A stretch of 64,000 nt of DNA from JANQOH01 sp965201155 (GCA_965201155.1 OZ241752.1:1-64000); one strand, 5' to 3'; counted from the first letter of the stretch, positions 43,787-53,603 are shown. A program made the numbers and translations. Notes: generated by a model not told the origin, from the letters alone.

Positions 43787-44479
43787 TCAGGATACGCCCA
43801 GCGCCCTGATGCGCCCGCCATGCAGGGTCACCGTGCGGTCTGTGCGTTTCGCGATCTCCGCATTGTGGGTCACGATCAGCGCCGCCAGATTTTCCTCACG
43901 CACCAGTGCCAGCAATTCATCGAACACGCGCTCTGAGGTATCCGGGTCCAGATTCCCCGTGGGTTCGTCGGCGAGCAGCACTTGCGGCCGGTTTGCAAGC
44001 GCGCGGGCGATGGCCACGCGCTGTTGCTCGCCGCCGGAAAGCTGGCCGGGCCAATGGCCGCGGCGCTCCGCCAGGCCCACCCGGTCCAGCAGGACCCGCG
44101 CCCGCTCCATTGCCTCGGCGCGGCTGCGCCGCGCCAGCATTTGCGGCAGCATGATATTTTCCTGCGCCGAAAACTCGGGCAGCAGGTGGTGAAACTGATA
44201 GACAAAGCCGAGTGCATTGCGGCGTATCGCCGTGCGCTCGGAGTCACTCAGCCCCCCGCAAGCCCGGCCGGCAATGCGAACCTCGCCGCTGTCGGGCGGT
44301 TCCAGCAGGCCGGCGATATGCAGCAGCGTTGACTTGCCGGACCCCGACGGCCCCACCAGCGATACCAGTTCGCCTGGCGCAATAGCCAGCGACGCGCCAT
44401 TCAGGATTTGCAATCGGCGGCCGCCCTGATCGAATCCGCGCCGGATTCCAACCAGGCGCAGCGCCGCACCTTCATTCAT
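43787..44479 (-). CDS. lolD: Lipoprotein-releasing ABC transporter ATPase LolD
   Basis: 230 residues, the normal LolD length: Walker A GPSGSGKST, LolD-type YQFHHLLPEFSAQEN, signature LSGGEQQRV, Walker B VLLADEPTGNLDPDT. Start ATG 44479 overlaps the lolC stop by eight bases. Powers extraction of lipoproteins from the inner membrane towards LolA. Confidence 0.95.
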   Translation of the reverse strand: MNEGAALRLVGIRRGFDQGGRRLQILNGASLAIAPGELVSLVGPSGSGKSTLLHIAGLLEPPDSGEVRIAGRACGGLSDSERTAIRRNALGFVYQFHHLLPEFSAQENIMLPQMLARRSRAEAMERARVLLDRVGLAERRGHWPGQLSGGEQQRVAIARALANRPQVLLADEPTGNLDPDTSERVFDELLALVREENLAALIVTHNAEIAKRTDRTVTLHGGRIRALGVS

Positions 44480-45719
44480 AGCGCAGCGCTTCCACCGGAT
44501 CGAGACGCGCCGCCCGCCATGCCGGATAAAGCGTCGCGGCAAAGGACAGCACCAGACTCATCACGCCGATCATGATGATCTGTTCCGCGTCCATCACCGC
44601 CGGCAGGCGCGTCAGGTAATAGATTTCGGGCGCAAATGTCTCGGTGCCCAGAATCCGGTCAACCCAATCCTGAATGGTCTGGATATTGGCCGTGAACGCG
44701 ACTCCCAGAGCAACGCCGGCGACGGTGCCGAGGGCTCCTATCGAGGCGCCGGTCAGGAAGAATATCCGCATGACGGCCGCGCGGCGTGCGCCCATGGTGC
44801 GCAGGATGGCGATGCCTTTCCCCTTGTCATGCACCAGCATCACCAGGCTGGCGATGATGTTGAACGCGGCGATGAGAATGATCAGCGTCAGTATCAGAAA
44901 CATCACATTGCGTTCCACCGCCAGCGCGTTCTGCAGGTGGCTGAACCGCGCTTGCCAGGGCGAGGCCACGCCGCGCCCCGCCGCCGCCGTCGTCACATCC
45001 GACGCCAGCACATCCGCGGCTTCCGGGTCGGTGATGAAGATTTCGAGCTGGTTCACCTGTTCAGGCAGGTTGAAATGCTGCTGCGCCAGGCGCAGCGGCA
45101 TGAGGATCAGCAGACGGTCATATTCCGACATGCCGAGATCGAACGTGCCGAGCACCGGGTAGGCGCGCGCCCGCGGCAAATGGCCGATGACGGTGGCACG
45201 GCTCTCCGGCGAAATGAGTGTCACCGAATCCCCCGGCTTGACACCGATCTGGCGGGCCAGTCTCTGTCCCAGCAGAACGCCGTCATCGTCGCCGAACTGC
45301 GCCAGTGCGCCGGGTTGTTCAATGCCTTCGGCGATCAGGCTGCGGGCAGCCAGATCATCCCGCGTCACGCCGCGCGCCAACGCACCGCCGGACCGGCTCC
45401 CGGAGGAAATCATGACGGGCGCCTCCACTTGCGGCGTCACCAGCGTGACCGAATCCAGCCCCAGTATGTCGGTCGACAACGCCTCATAGTCCTCAATGCC
45501 GCCGCGGGCACTTTGCACCGTGATGTGTCCGTTGATACTGAGCAGGCGGCTCAGCAATTCGACGCGAAATCCGTTCATCACCGACATGACAATGATCAAT
45601 ACGGCGACGCCGAGGCAAATGCCGACCAGGGAAAAGCCGGCAACCACGGAAATGAATCCTTCGCGCCGGCGCGCGCGCAAATAACGCCACGCGACCCAGC
45701 GCTCGATGCGGGAAAACAT
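44472..45719 (-). CDS. lolC: Lipoprotein-releasing ABC transporter permease (LolC/LolE family)
   Basis: 415 residues: N-terminal helix (FISVVAGFSLVGICLGVAVL) followed by the MacB-like periplasmic domain, then three C-terminal helices and a short tail. One permease gene only, as in alphaproteobacteria where a single LolC/E-type (LolF-like) subunit forms the transporter. Starts four bases from the proS stop and is coupled to lolD. Confidence 0.92.
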   Translation of the reverse strand: MFSRIERWVAWRYLRARRREGFISVVAGFSLVGICLGVAVLIIVMSVMNGFRVELLSRLLSINGHITVQSARGGIEDYEALSTDILGLDSVTLVTPQVEAPVMISSGSRSGGALARGVTRDDLAARSLIAEGIEQPGALAQFGDDDGVLLGQRLARQIGVKPGDSVTLISPESRATVIGHLPRARAYPVLGTFDLGMSEYDRLLILMPLRLAQQHFNLPEQVNQLEIFITDPEAADVLASDVTTAAAGRGVASPWQARFSHLQNALAVERNVMFLILTLIILIAAFNIIASLVMLVHDKGKGIAILRTMGARRAAVMRIFFLTGASIGALGTVAGVALGVAFTANIQTIQDWVDRILGTETFAPEIYYLTRLPAVMDAEQIIMIGVMSLVLSFAATLYPAWRAARLDPVEALRYE

Positions 45720-45722
45720 CGC

Positions 45723-47054
45723 TCAGCCGGTCAGGCGGGCAATGGCCGCGTCCGGCGTCAGGCTCTCCGCCTCTCCGCCGCCGCGTTCGCGAAACTCGAC
45801 GACACCTTGCTTCACACCGCGCGGTCCCACCACCACTTGCCGGGGCAGACCGATCAGGTCCGCAGTCGCAAACTTCACCCCCGCGCGTTCGTCGCGGTCG
45901 TCAACCAGGACCGACACACCTGCGCCGGCGAGTTGCGCGGCCATCCTTTCGCACGCCTCCACGCAGGCCGGGTTCCCGGCGGCCAGGTTGATGATCGCGG
46001 CGTCAAACGGTGCTACGCTGGCCGGCCAGATTATGCCGGCATCGTCGTGGGATGCCTCGATGATGGCGCCGACCAGCCGCGACACGCCGATGCCGTAGGA
46101 ACCCATCTCCACTTCCACCGGCTCCCCGTCGGGACCGGTGACGCGGGCGCCCATGGCAGCGGAATATTTGGCGCCGAAATAGAAGATGTGGCCGACTTCT
46201 ATGCCGCGCGCGGTGGTTCGATGTTCGTCCGCAAGCGCATCGAATGCGGCCGGATCGTGCTGTTCGTCGGTTGCGGCATAAAGGGCCGTCCAGCGATCCA
46301 CTATGGGCTGCAGGTCGGACTCATAATCCACCGCCGCCAGCGACTCGAATTGCAGCAGACGGGAATCGCAATACACCGCGCTTTCCCCCGTATCGGCAAG
46401 AATGACGAATTCATGGCTCATATCGCCGCCGATCGGCCCGGCATGGGCGCGCATCGGCACTGCCTTGAGGCCGAGCCGCTCGAACGTGCGCAAATAGGCG
46501 ATGAACATGCGGTTGTAGGAGCGACGCGCGCCCGCCTTGTCGAGGTCGAACGAATAATTATCCTTCATCAGGAATTCACGACCGCGCATGACCCCGAAAC
46601 GCGGGCGCACTTCGTCGCGGAATTTCCATTGAATCTGATAGAGGTTGATAGGCAGGTCGCGATAACTCCGCACGGAGTTGCGGAAAATGTCCGTGACAAC
46701 TTCCTCATGCGTGGGGCCGAACAGCATGTCGCGGTCATGGCGGTCGGTGATGCGCAGCATTTCGCGCCCGTAATCGTCATAGCGGCCGCTTTCGCGCCAC
46801 AGGTCGGCGGGCTGTATTGCCGGCATGAGGATTTCCTGGCAGCCGGCGGCGTTCATTTCCTCGCGAACGATCTGCTCCACTTTGCGCAGGACGGCGTGAC
46901 CCAGGGGCAGCCAGCTATAGATGCCGGCGCTCGACTGGCGGATCATGCCGGCGCGCAGCATGAGCCGGTGCGAGACAATCTGCGCTTCAGCCGGATTTTC
47001 CTTGAGTGTCGGCAGAAAGAAGCGCGATAGACGCGCAACCGCTGTGCTTGCCAT
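45723..47054 (-). CDS. proS: Prolyl-tRNA synthetase, short alphaproteobacterial type
   Basis: 443 residues, lacking the ~180-residue INS editing domain found in E. coli ProRS, as in most alphaproteobacteria. Class II motifs: RSSAGIYSWLPLG, IQWKFRDEVRPRFGVMRGRE and GSYGIGVSRL. Start ATG 47054 is chosen because upstream residues are not conserved. Upstream of lolC-lolD, a common alphaproteobacterial order. Confidence 0.95.
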   Translation of the reverse strand: MASTAVARLSRFFLPTLKENPAEAQIVSHRLMLRAGMIRQSSAGIYSWLPLGHAVLRKVEQIVREEMNAAGCQEILMPAIQPADLWRESGRYDDYGREMLRITDRHDRDMLFGPTHEEVVTDIFRNSVRSYRDLPINLYQIQWKFRDEVRPRFGVMRGREFLMKDNYSFDLDKAGARRSYNRMFIAYLRTFERLGLKAVPMRAHAGPIGGDMSHEFVILADTGESAVYCDSRLLQFESLAAVDYESDLQPIVDRWTALYAATDEQHDPAAFDALADEHRTTARGIEVGHIFYFGAKYSAAMGARVTGPDGEPVEVEMGSYGIGVSRLVGAIIEASHDDAGIIWPASVAPFDAAIINLAAGNPACVEACERMAAQLAGAGVSVLVDDRDERAGVKFATADLIGLPRQVVVGPRGVKQGVVEFRERGGGEAESLTPDAAIARLTG

Positions 47055-47316
47055 GCCGCAAGCCTCCTTCATGAACTCGCTTTGGCGGGCCGTTTCAGAC
47101 GGGAATTTCGAATTGCGCCCCGGCAACAGCATATTCCGGGCCGGAAGCACGCTGAAACTCAACCATTCTACAGTATCATATCACGGCGCGCTGCCGGTTC
47201 CGCAGCAGTTTACGACCACCAGCAGTTAGCGCCTGCAATAGTCGCACCGTGACTCTGTCACGGAAGGTACGGCGGGCACCACAAAGCTGCCGCCGGAGCA
47301 ACAGGTGAGGCACAGG

Positions 47317-48075
47317 ATGTTTGAATGCTTTACGAAATGCCGCCCGTCACTGGCCTTTGTAGCGGGCTTCTTACTGGCAGGCGCGGCGGCGCAGCCGGCC
47401 GCTGCGGAGGGGTTTCATGTTTCCGTCGGCATTGAACGCGGATTGGTCGAGGCCGACTACGCCAAGTCGGTAGAGATCGACGCGCCCTGGTCGAAGTACA
47501 CCGCCCGCGATGGCGCGAGCGACGCGGCCGACTCAATCAGGACGGCGCTCGAATACCGCCGGCACTTGTCTTCCCAAGTCTATCTTGCCGCCGAAGTGGA
47601 GGCGGTGCTTCGTCTCAACGGCGGCGTTGCTGGTTATCTGTTGGAGGGAACCGGTGACGGTACCGTGGATGTGTGGCCGGGGGTATGGACGCTCGAGCAG
47701 GGCCATGCCGTCGGCCTCGGTGCGCGGCTGGGCTATGTACCGGAGGCTTCGCAATTCGCCGTTCCCGTGCGGTCGCTCTATCTGTTTTCCGGTGTCCGGC
47801 GGCTCGCTACCGAGGTTGTAATGAGGCACGAGAACCCCGCTCGCGGTATTTCAGGCTTTCGCGCCAGGCATGAGACGCCGCTGGCTTGGCGATTCGGAGT
47901 CGGCGCGGAATTCGATGTTTCGGATGGCTGGTTCGACCTGCGGGCCGGTTACTCGCAGCATGATTTTGGCATTGTCCTCGGCGGCGGCCTGGCGGACAAT
48001 CCCACGCTTGGCTATGCGTTCGACATGCAGGAGTGGAGCCTCGGCCTCAGTTATGTGATTCCCCTCGGGGGCTGA
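47317..48075 (+). CDS. Putative outer-membrane beta-barrel protein, copy 1
   Basis: 252 residues with a signal peptide (AGAAAQPAAAEG) and then alternating hydrophobic/polar strands with frequent aromatic residues (ALEYRR, VWTLEQGHAVGLGARLGYV, WFDLRAGYSQHDFG, WSLGLSYVIPLG). This suggests a small outer-membrane barrel of the opacity/porin-like kind; I recognise no named family. ATG 47317 follows AGGTGAGGCACAGG; a further ATG at 47305 is less likely because the second copy starts at the equivalent MFE. Confidence 0.65.
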   Translation: MFECFTKCRPSLAFVAGFLLAGAAAQPAAAEGFHVSVGIERGLVEADYAKSVEIDAPWSKYTARDGASDAADSIRTALEYRRHLSSQVYLAAEVEAVLRLNGGVAGYLLEGTGDGTVDVWPGVWTLEQGHAVGLGARLGYVPEASQFAVPVRSLYLFSGVRRLATEVVMRHENPARGISGFRARHETPLAWRFGVGAEFDVSDGWFDLRAGYSQHDFGIVLGGGLADNPTLGYAFDMQEWSLGLSYVIPLGG

Positions 48076-48170
48076 TTCCGTGGTCGCGGCGGAAAGGAAG
48101 GCGCAACCCCGTCCGGAAATGTACGGCGTGTGCAGCGAGGCCGCCGCCGGAGCAACAGTTGAGGTGCAGG

Positions 48171-48929
48171 ATGTTTGAACGCTCCGCGAAATATCACCGG
48201 CCGCCGGCTCTGGTTGCCGGGTTCGTGCTGGTGTGCGCGGCAGCGCAGCCCGCTGCTGCGGACGGGTTTCATATTTCCGCCGGGATTGAACGCGGGCTTG
48301 TGGAGGCCGAACACGCAAAATCTATCGAGATAGAGTCGCCCTGGTCGAAGTACACCGCCAGCGATAGCGCGCGTGACGCGGCCAATGCCATCAGGGTGGC
48401 GCTGGAATACCGCCAGCCCCTGTCTTCCCGCGTCTATCTTTCCGGGGAGGTGGAGGGCGTGCTTCATCTCAACAGCAGCGTCGCAGGGTATCTGCTGGAG
48501 GGAACCGGTTACGGTATCGCGGATGTGTGGCCGGGGACGTGGATGCTGGAGCAGCGTCATGCGGTCGGTCTCGGCGCCCGGCTGGGTTATGTGCCGGAAG
48601 CTTCGCATTCCGCCGCCCGAGTGCGGTCGCTCTATCTGTTTTCCGGTGTCCGGCGGCTCGCTACCGAGGTCGAAATGCGGACCGAGAACCCCGTTCTTGG
48701 TATTTCAGGGTCTCGCACCAGACGTGAGACACCTTTGGCCTGGAGATTCGGAGCAGGGGCGGAACTTGGCGGTTCCGACGGCTGGTTCGATGTGCGGGCC
48801 GGATATTCACAGTATGATTTCCACAGGGTCACCGGGAGCACATTGGCGCACAATCCCATCATCGGGCAGTCGTTTGACCTGCGGGAGTGGAGCCTCAGCC
48901 TCGGTTATGTGATTCCCCTCGGGAACTGA
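48171..48929 (+). CDS. Putative outer-membrane beta-barrel protein, copy 2
   Basis: 252 residues, a paralogue of the preceding gene along its whole length. Invariant blocks include GIERGLVEA, PWSKYTA, GYLLEGTG and SLYLFSGVRRLATEV. The signal peptide is kept (CAAAQPAAADG). Divergence is highest in the presumed extracellular loops (for instance HDFGIVLGGGLADN versus YDFHRVTGSTLAHN), as expected for surface-exposed parts. Convergent with the sppA-like gene. Confidence 0.65.
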   Translation: MFERSAKYHRPPALVAGFVLVCAAAQPAAADGFHISAGIERGLVEAEHAKSIEIESPWSKYTASDSARDAANAIRVALEYRQPLSSRVYLSGEVEGVLHLNSSVAGYLLEGTGYGIADVWPGTWMLEQRHAVGLGARLGYVPEASHSAARVRSLYLFSGVRRLATEVEMRTENPVLGISGSRTRRETPLAWRFGAGAELGGSDGWFDVRAGYSQYDFHRVTGSTLAHNPIIGQSFDLREWSLSLGYVIPLGN

Positions 48930-48943
48930 TCGGGCTGCGCCAT

Positions 48944-49786
48944 TCACAGGCCGAATCGGGCCCACAGGGCGCGATCCTCAATTGCCGCAAGGAGGCCGGC
49001 GGCAAGCGCCGCAGGGTCGCCCCACGGTGCGGCGTCAGTAACGCCGAACCGGGAACGAAACCACCCGCGCGGCGGGCTGATGACCGGCAGGCGCACATTG
49101 TCGCCGAAGCGGTCGCGCATCATGGCGCGCAAGTCACCAAGGCCGTCGATGAGTCCGAGCGCCGCCGCTTGTTCCCCGGTCCAGACATCGCCTTCGAACA
49201 GGGTTGTGTCGCTTGCCTTCAGGCGCTTGCCGCGGCGTTCGCGCACATGGTCGATAAAGGCGGCGTGAATATCGCGATGCAATTCCAGCAGGCGCGCGAC
49301 ATCGCCCGGGTCCTCGGGACGGAACGGGTCCAGCATCGCCTTGCGGCTGCCCTGATGATAGACGCGGCGCTCGATTCCCAGCCGCTCAATGGCGTCGGAA
49401 AAGCCGAATCCGGCCGAGATGACACCGATCGAACCAATGATGGAAGAGCGTTCGGCGTAGATTTCATCTGCGGCGCATGCAAGCCAGTAACCGCCCGATG
49501 CGGCGACATCCTCGACAAAGGCGAAGATCGGCACGTCGCACTCCTTGGCACGGGTGCGGATGCGCCTGGCGATCAGCGCTGATTGCACGGGCGAACCGCC
49601 GGGCGAGTTTACCTGAAGGGCGAGCGCGCTCATGCCCCGTATACGGCAGGCGCGATCGATAAGCCCGGTGAACGAGGCGAGGTTCAGCCTGCCCCGCAAC
49701 GAAGCGGCGGCCGCAATGATTCCGTCGAGGCGCAGAACCGGAACCACCGGCGGCTTCGGAAGAAAGGGCAGGAGTCGGCTCAGCAT
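48944..49786 (-). CDS. S49 family serine peptidase (SppA-like)
   Basis: 280 residues: LQVNSPGGSP, the nucleophile in EDVAASGGYWLA, and IGSIGVI, all S49 hallmarks; the Lys of GSRKAML fits the general base. This is the short single-domain type, which cleaves leftover signal peptides or membrane proteins. No obvious N-terminal transmembrane segment, only a short hydrophobic start. One of a minus-strand pair with the methyltransferase upstream. Confidence 0.88.
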   Translation of the reverse strand: MLSRLLPFLPKPPVVPVLRLDGIIAAAASLRGRLNLASFTGLIDRACRIRGMSALALQVNSPGGSPVQSALIARRIRTRAKECDVPIFAFVEDVAASGGYWLACAADEIYAERSSIIGSIGVISAGFGFSDAIERLGIERRVYHQGSRKAMLDPFRPEDPGDVARLLELHRDIHAAFIDHVRERRGKRLKASDTTLFEGDVWTGEQAAALGLIDGLGDLRAMMRDRFGDNVRLPVISPPRGWFRSRFGVTDAAPWGDPAALAAGLLAAIEDRALWARFGL

Positions 49787-49807
49787 CGGTGGACGACCAT
49801 GAACGGA

Positions 49808-50638
49808 TCAACAGGGGCGGGTGCGCGGGCTTGCCGCAAGAGGCAGCGGCCCTGCATGTCGCAATACAGCTTCCGCGGCATGAGTAAAGCGGCCATCCGG
49901 CTCGTGCAAGACAAGCCCCGGGGAGAGGGTGAGAGGGGTATTGATCTGCTTGCGGGCTGATACGAGTACGCGCTTGGCTGCCCGCCCCCGTTTTGGCCAG
50001 AGCGGATGCACGATAATGCCGCCGGCCTTTCCGCGCAGCGCCGCCAGCAGGTCATCCAGCCGGTCGGCGCGATGGATAAAGGTGAGGCTCCCCCTGGGCC
50101 GCAGCAGGGTGAGCGCGGCCGCCGCCCAGTCTGCGAGGTCGGCGCCGTCTTCTACCGTGGCCGCCCGACGAGTCCCGCACAGTGCGCCGCGCCGCGGCGG
50201 CAAATGGGGAGGATTCGCCATCACATGGTCGCATGGCGCCAGTTCGGCGAGTGCCTCGCGGTCCGTAATGTCGGCGGCGGCGATGCGGATCCGTGCAGAA
50301 AATGGCGCGGCGGCGGCGTTCCTTGCCGCCAGCGCCGCCAGGGTCCGGACCCGTTCGACGCCGATGACATGAATTTCCGGCAGGCGTGCCGCAAGGCACA
50401 GCGCCGCCGCGCCGCTGCCGGTTCCGAGATCAATGACCGTCTCCCCAGGGTTGGCGGCAATGGCGGCAGCCAGCAGAATCGGATCGATCGCCGCGCGAAA
50501 TCCGTCAACAGGCTGCGAAAGGTGGACACGGCCGCCAAGCAGTGTGTCGCGGCTGAACTTGCTGGCTATCGGCAGCGCTGCGGCCTCCTCCACAGGGACG
50601 CGCGCTTGACCGGCTCGCGCGACCGCTTCTATGTTCAC
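49808..50638 (-). CDS. TrmN6-like adenine-N6 methyltransferase
   Basis: About 276 residues. SAM-binding VIDLGTGSGAAALCLAARL and the amino-methyltransferase motif NPPHLPP; the leading SRDTLLGGRVHLSQPVDGFRAAIDPILLAA is typical of the tRNA1(Val) A37 N6-methylase family in alphaproteobacteria. The start is set at GTG 50638 because codons further upstream would run into the divergent polyprenyl synthase; an internal start cannot be excluded. Lies back to back with that synthase, a frequent alphaproteobacterial arrangement. Confidence 0.82.
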   Translation of the reverse strand: MNIEAVARAGQARVPVEEAAALPIASKFSRDTLLGGRVHLSQPVDGFRAAIDPILLAAAIAANPGETVIDLGTGSGAAALCLAARLPEIHVIGVERVRTLAALAARNAAAAPFSARIRIAAADITDREALAELAPCDHVMANPPHLPPRRGALCGTRRAATVEDGADLADWAAAALTLLRPRGSLTFIHRADRLDDLLAALRGKAGGIIVHPLWPKRGRAAKRVLVSARKQINTPLTLSPGLVLHEPDGRFTHAAEAVLRHAGPLPLAASPRTRPC

Positions 50639-50702
50639 CGCGCGGACATGGGCGTCAAGTCCGCGACGCGCCCGGCTTGGCCGGCCAGGGAGGAGATCGT
50701 CC

Positions 50703-51737
50703 GTGCCGCCAGCCGCCGGGTCCGGCGTTGAAACCGAAATGATCGATACCAGGGCAGGCGCCGGCCGTCTGGCGCGCCTGCAACACCTGGTGGAAAACGA
50801 TCTCACCGCCGTCAATCGCGTTATCGTGGACCGGATGCAGAGTCCGGTGTCGCTCATTCCACGTCTTGCCGGGCATATTGTCGCGTCGGGCGGCAAGCGC
50901 ATCCGCCCGCTGGTGACGCTTCTGGCGGCGCGCTGCTGCGGCTATACCGGCGACCGCCAGGTGATGCTGGCCGCATGTGTCGAGTTCATCCACACGGCGA
51001 CACTGCTGCATGACGATGTGGTGGACACGAGCACATTGCGGCGCGGCACGGCGACAGCCAATGCGGTCTGGGGAAATCAGGCAAGCGTGCTGGTCGGCGA
51101 CTTCCTGTTCAGCCGTGCGTTCGAGCTGATGGTGGAGGATGGCTCGCTCGACGTGCTGGCGATCCTATCCAGCGCCAGTTCCACGATCGCTGAGGGCGAG
51201 GTTCTGCAACTGCTGACTGCGCACGACACGGAGACCGACGAAGCCGCGTATCTCCGGGTGGTGGCGGCGAAAACCGCGCGCCTGTTTGCCGCGGCCGCGG
51301 CCGTCGGCGGCGCCGTCAGCGGCGTGGAGGATGCCCAGCGCAAGGCCCTGTTCTCCTATGGCGCGGATGTCGGAATGTGTTTCCAGCTTGTCGATGACGC
51401 GCTGGATTACCAGGCTGCCGAAGTCGCGTTGGGAAAGACAGTCGGCGACGATTTCCGGGAGGGGAAGATCACCTTGCCGGTTATTCTCGCATTCGCGCGC
51501 GGCGGCGAGGAAGAACGCCGCTTCTGGCGCCGCGCGCTCGAGGATGGCCGCCAGGACAGCGAGGATTTTGACCGGGCCGTGGATTTGATCGCCCGGCACG
51601 GGGCTTTCGACGAGACAATGGCGCGCGCGCAGCGCTATGCGGCATCCGCCCGCGCGGCGCTGGATGTGCTGCCCGATAATCCCCACCGTGCGGCGCTGGC
51701 CGAAATCGCTGCCTTCGCCGTCGAGCGCGGCTATTAG
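50703..51737 (+). CDS. ispB: All-trans polyprenyl diphosphate synthase (quinone side chain)
   Basis: 344 residues with both aspartate-rich motifs: LLHDDVVDTS (first) and LVDDALDY (second), plus SGGKRIRP. GTG 50703 is chosen because GGGAGGAG lies seven bases upstream; ATG 50739 is the alternative. It makes the C40-C50 tail of ubiquinone; chain length (octa- or decaprenyl) cannot be read by eye. Confidence 0.9.
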   Translation: MPPAAGSGVETEMIDTRAGAGRLARLQHLVENDLTAVNRVIVDRMQSPVSLIPRLAGHIVASGGKRIRPLVTLLAARCCGYTGDRQVMLAACVEFIHTATLLHDDVVDTSTLRRGTATANAVWGNQASVLVGDFLFSRAFELMVEDGSLDVLAILSSASSTIAEGEVLQLLTAHDTETDEAAYLRVVAAKTARLFAAAAAVGGAVSGVEDAQRKALFSYGADVGMCFQLVDDALDYQAAEVALGKTVGDDFREGKITLPVILAFARGGEEERRFWRRALEDGRQDSEDFDRAVDLIARHGAFDETMARAQRYAASARAALDVLPDNPHRAALAEIAAFAVERGY

Positions 51738-51788
51738 GCGAGGCGTCCGGGCGCACGGTTGCGACGGAATGAACAGGGAGTAGCGCAG

Positions 51789-52658
51789 GTGAAATTTGGT
51801 CTTCGTTATTGCAATACCGGGCGGTATGCCGACCCGGCAAACGCCCTGGAACTGCTGCAGGCAGCAGAGGAAGCAGGTTTCGAGTCAGTCTGGGCGGTCG
51901 AGCATACCGTGGTGCCGGAAGGCTATGAGTCAGCCTATCCCTACTCACCGGACGGCAAGATGGCGGGCGGCAAGACCGATATTCCGCTGCCCGACCCGCT
52001 CATCTGGCTGTCCTGGGCCGCCTCGGCAACCACACGAATAAAACTCGGCACGGCGATCTTGATCCTGCCGCAGCACAACCCGGTCATTGCGGCCAAACAG
52101 ATCGCCACGCTGGATCATCTCTCGGGCGGGCGCGTTCTGCTGGGAATCGGCGTCGGCTGGCTGCGCGAGGAGTTCGAGGCACTCGGCGTGCCGTTCGCCG
52201 AGCGCGGCGCCCGCACCGACGAATATATCGCGGCGATGCGCGAATTATGGGGCGCGGAGCGGCCATCCTTTTCCGGCAAGTTCGTACAGTTTGACGGCGC
52301 CCAATGTCGTCCGCGTCCCGTCGGCGGTTCCGTGCCCATCATTGTCGGCGGCCATTCGCAGGCCGCAGCGCGCCGGGCCGGGCGGCTGGGAGACGGATTT
52401 TTCCCGGCGCGCGGCCAACCGCACCACTTGTTCGACCTTGCGCGGCGCACCGCGGAAGAACAGGGACGCGACCCGGAGGCAATCGAGCTTTCCGCCAGCC
52501 TGCCCGAAAACTTGCAGGAATTGCCGGGCCTCGCGCGGGCGGGGGTAAGCCGTGTTCTGGTGCCGGTCGCGTTTCTGGCCGGTGCGCCGGGCGTCGTTTC
52601 CACCCCTGACGACGTACTGGCATGGAAAAGCCGTATCGCCGATCTCTCCGAGCCTTGA
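51789..52658 (+). CDS. LLM-class (F420- or FMN-dependent) oxidoreductase, second copy
   Basis: 289 residues; SVWAVEHTVVPEGYES, GGRVLLGIGVGWLREEFEALG and PIIVGGHS place it in the same probable F420-dependent subgroup as the gene at 9527, but the two are only distantly alike. Start GTG 51789 with AGGGAG upstream. Convergent with the SDR gene (19-base gap). Substrate unknown. Confidence 0.82.
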   Translation: MKFGLRYCNTGRYADPANALELLQAAEEAGFESVWAVEHTVVPEGYESAYPYSPDGKMAGGKTDIPLPDPLIWLSWAASATTRIKLGTAILILPQHNPVIAAKQIATLDHLSGGRVLLGIGVGWLREEFEALGVPFAERGARTDEYIAAMRELWGAERPSFSGKFVQFDGAQCRPRPVGGSVPIIVGGHSQAAARRAGRLGDGFFPARGQPHHLFDLARRTAEEQGRDPEAIELSASLPENLQELPGLARAGVSRVLVPVAFLAGAPGVVSTPDDVLAWKSRIADLSEP

Positions 52659-52677
52659 TACGGGCCTGAGACCAGGG

Positions 52678-53517
52678 TCACGGCGTTTCGGGCGCGCCGG
52701 GCCAGACAACGGTGGCGGCGGCAAGGTCCGGCCAGCCTATAGGCGCGCCGGCCGCTTCTGCTGCTTCCCGCGGCGGCAGTTCAGCGTCCCATTTCGCGGC
52801 GACGAAGCGCCGGCCCGTAACATCGGATGCGTCGTCGGACAGGAGCCAGCAGGCCGGCGGCGCCATGGCCTCGGGGCGGATCAGGCCGGCGCGGTCCGGG
52901 AACGACTCCGGCGGCACCATGGGAGTGTCGGTCGGCCCGCCCGGCACCAGGATATTCACGGTGATACCTGTTCCCTCCAGTTCCGCCGCCCAACCGGCGG
53001 ACGCTGCCTCCACGGCCGCCTTGCTCGCGGCGTAGGGCCCCCAGCCGCGCCGCAGCATGGTGAAGAAGCTGGTGGTTACGGAAATGATGCGACCGCTCCC
53101 CCGCGTGCGAAAATGCGGCATGACGGCGCGGATCATGAGAAACGTGCCCGTCGCATTAACCGCCATTATCTGGCGCCAGAAGGCCGGTTCGATTTCTTCC
53201 AGCGCAAACGGGCGGGTCTCGTAATCAACGCGAATGCGGTTCATGCCTACGGCGGCATTGTTTATGAGGCCGTCCACCCGCCCGAAATGGCCGAGGCAGG
53301 CGGCGACCGCATCGGCGCACGCTGATTCATCGCTGATGTCGCAGGCGAGGGGGAGCACGGCGTCGCCGCCGTCATCGAATGAGGGAGCAGCGACATCAAG
53401 CGCTGCAACGCGGGCGCCCCGTTCCCGCAGCATCCGCACCAGGGCGCGGCCGATGCCGCCCGCGGCGCCGGTGACAAGGACCACCTTGCCGCCAAGTTGT
53501 TGTGACATGTCGGTCAT
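52678..53517 (-). CDS. Short-chain dehydrogenase/reductase
   Basis: 279 residues: cofactor loop TGAAGGIGRAL, NNAA, and the catalytic Tyr-x-x-x-Lys as YAASKAA, with Ser upstream in ISVTTS replaced largely by Thr/Ser. NAD(P)-dependent oxidoreductase of unknown substrate. Start ATG 53517 follows AAGGAGAAATC. The C-terminal ~50 residues after TGRRFVAAKWD are longer than in plain SDRs. Confidence 0.87.
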   Translation of the reverse strand: MTDMSQQLGGKVVLVTGAAGGIGRALVRMLRERGARVAALDVAAPSFDDGGDAVLPLACDISDESACADAVAACLGHFGRVDGLINNAAVGMNRIRVDYETRPFALEEIEPAFWRQIMAVNATGTFLMIRAVMPHFRTRGSGRIISVTTSFFTMLRRGWGPYAASKAAVEAASAGWAAELEGTGITVNILVPGGPTDTPMVPPESFPDRAGLIRPEAMAPPACWLLSDDASDVTGRRFVAAKWDAELPPREAAEAAGAPIGWPDLAAATVVWPGAPETP

Positions 53518-53603
53518 CGAAGATTTCTCCTTGCTTTTCGGGAGTTTCCCCACCGCAGCGCGCTTGATCGCCCCAGTAGGACTTGCATCCCGCTCCCAGA
53601 ATT

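Larger units (their letters stand above)
47263..48929 (+). repeat. Tandem duplication of a gene with its leader
   Basis: Two copies with an ~854-base period. The duplication includes the leader: GCCGCCGGAGCAACAG and GCAGGATGTTTGAA-like sequence precede both starts (47317 and 48171). The two proteins differ at roughly a third of positions, so the event is not recent. Confidence 0.85.
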
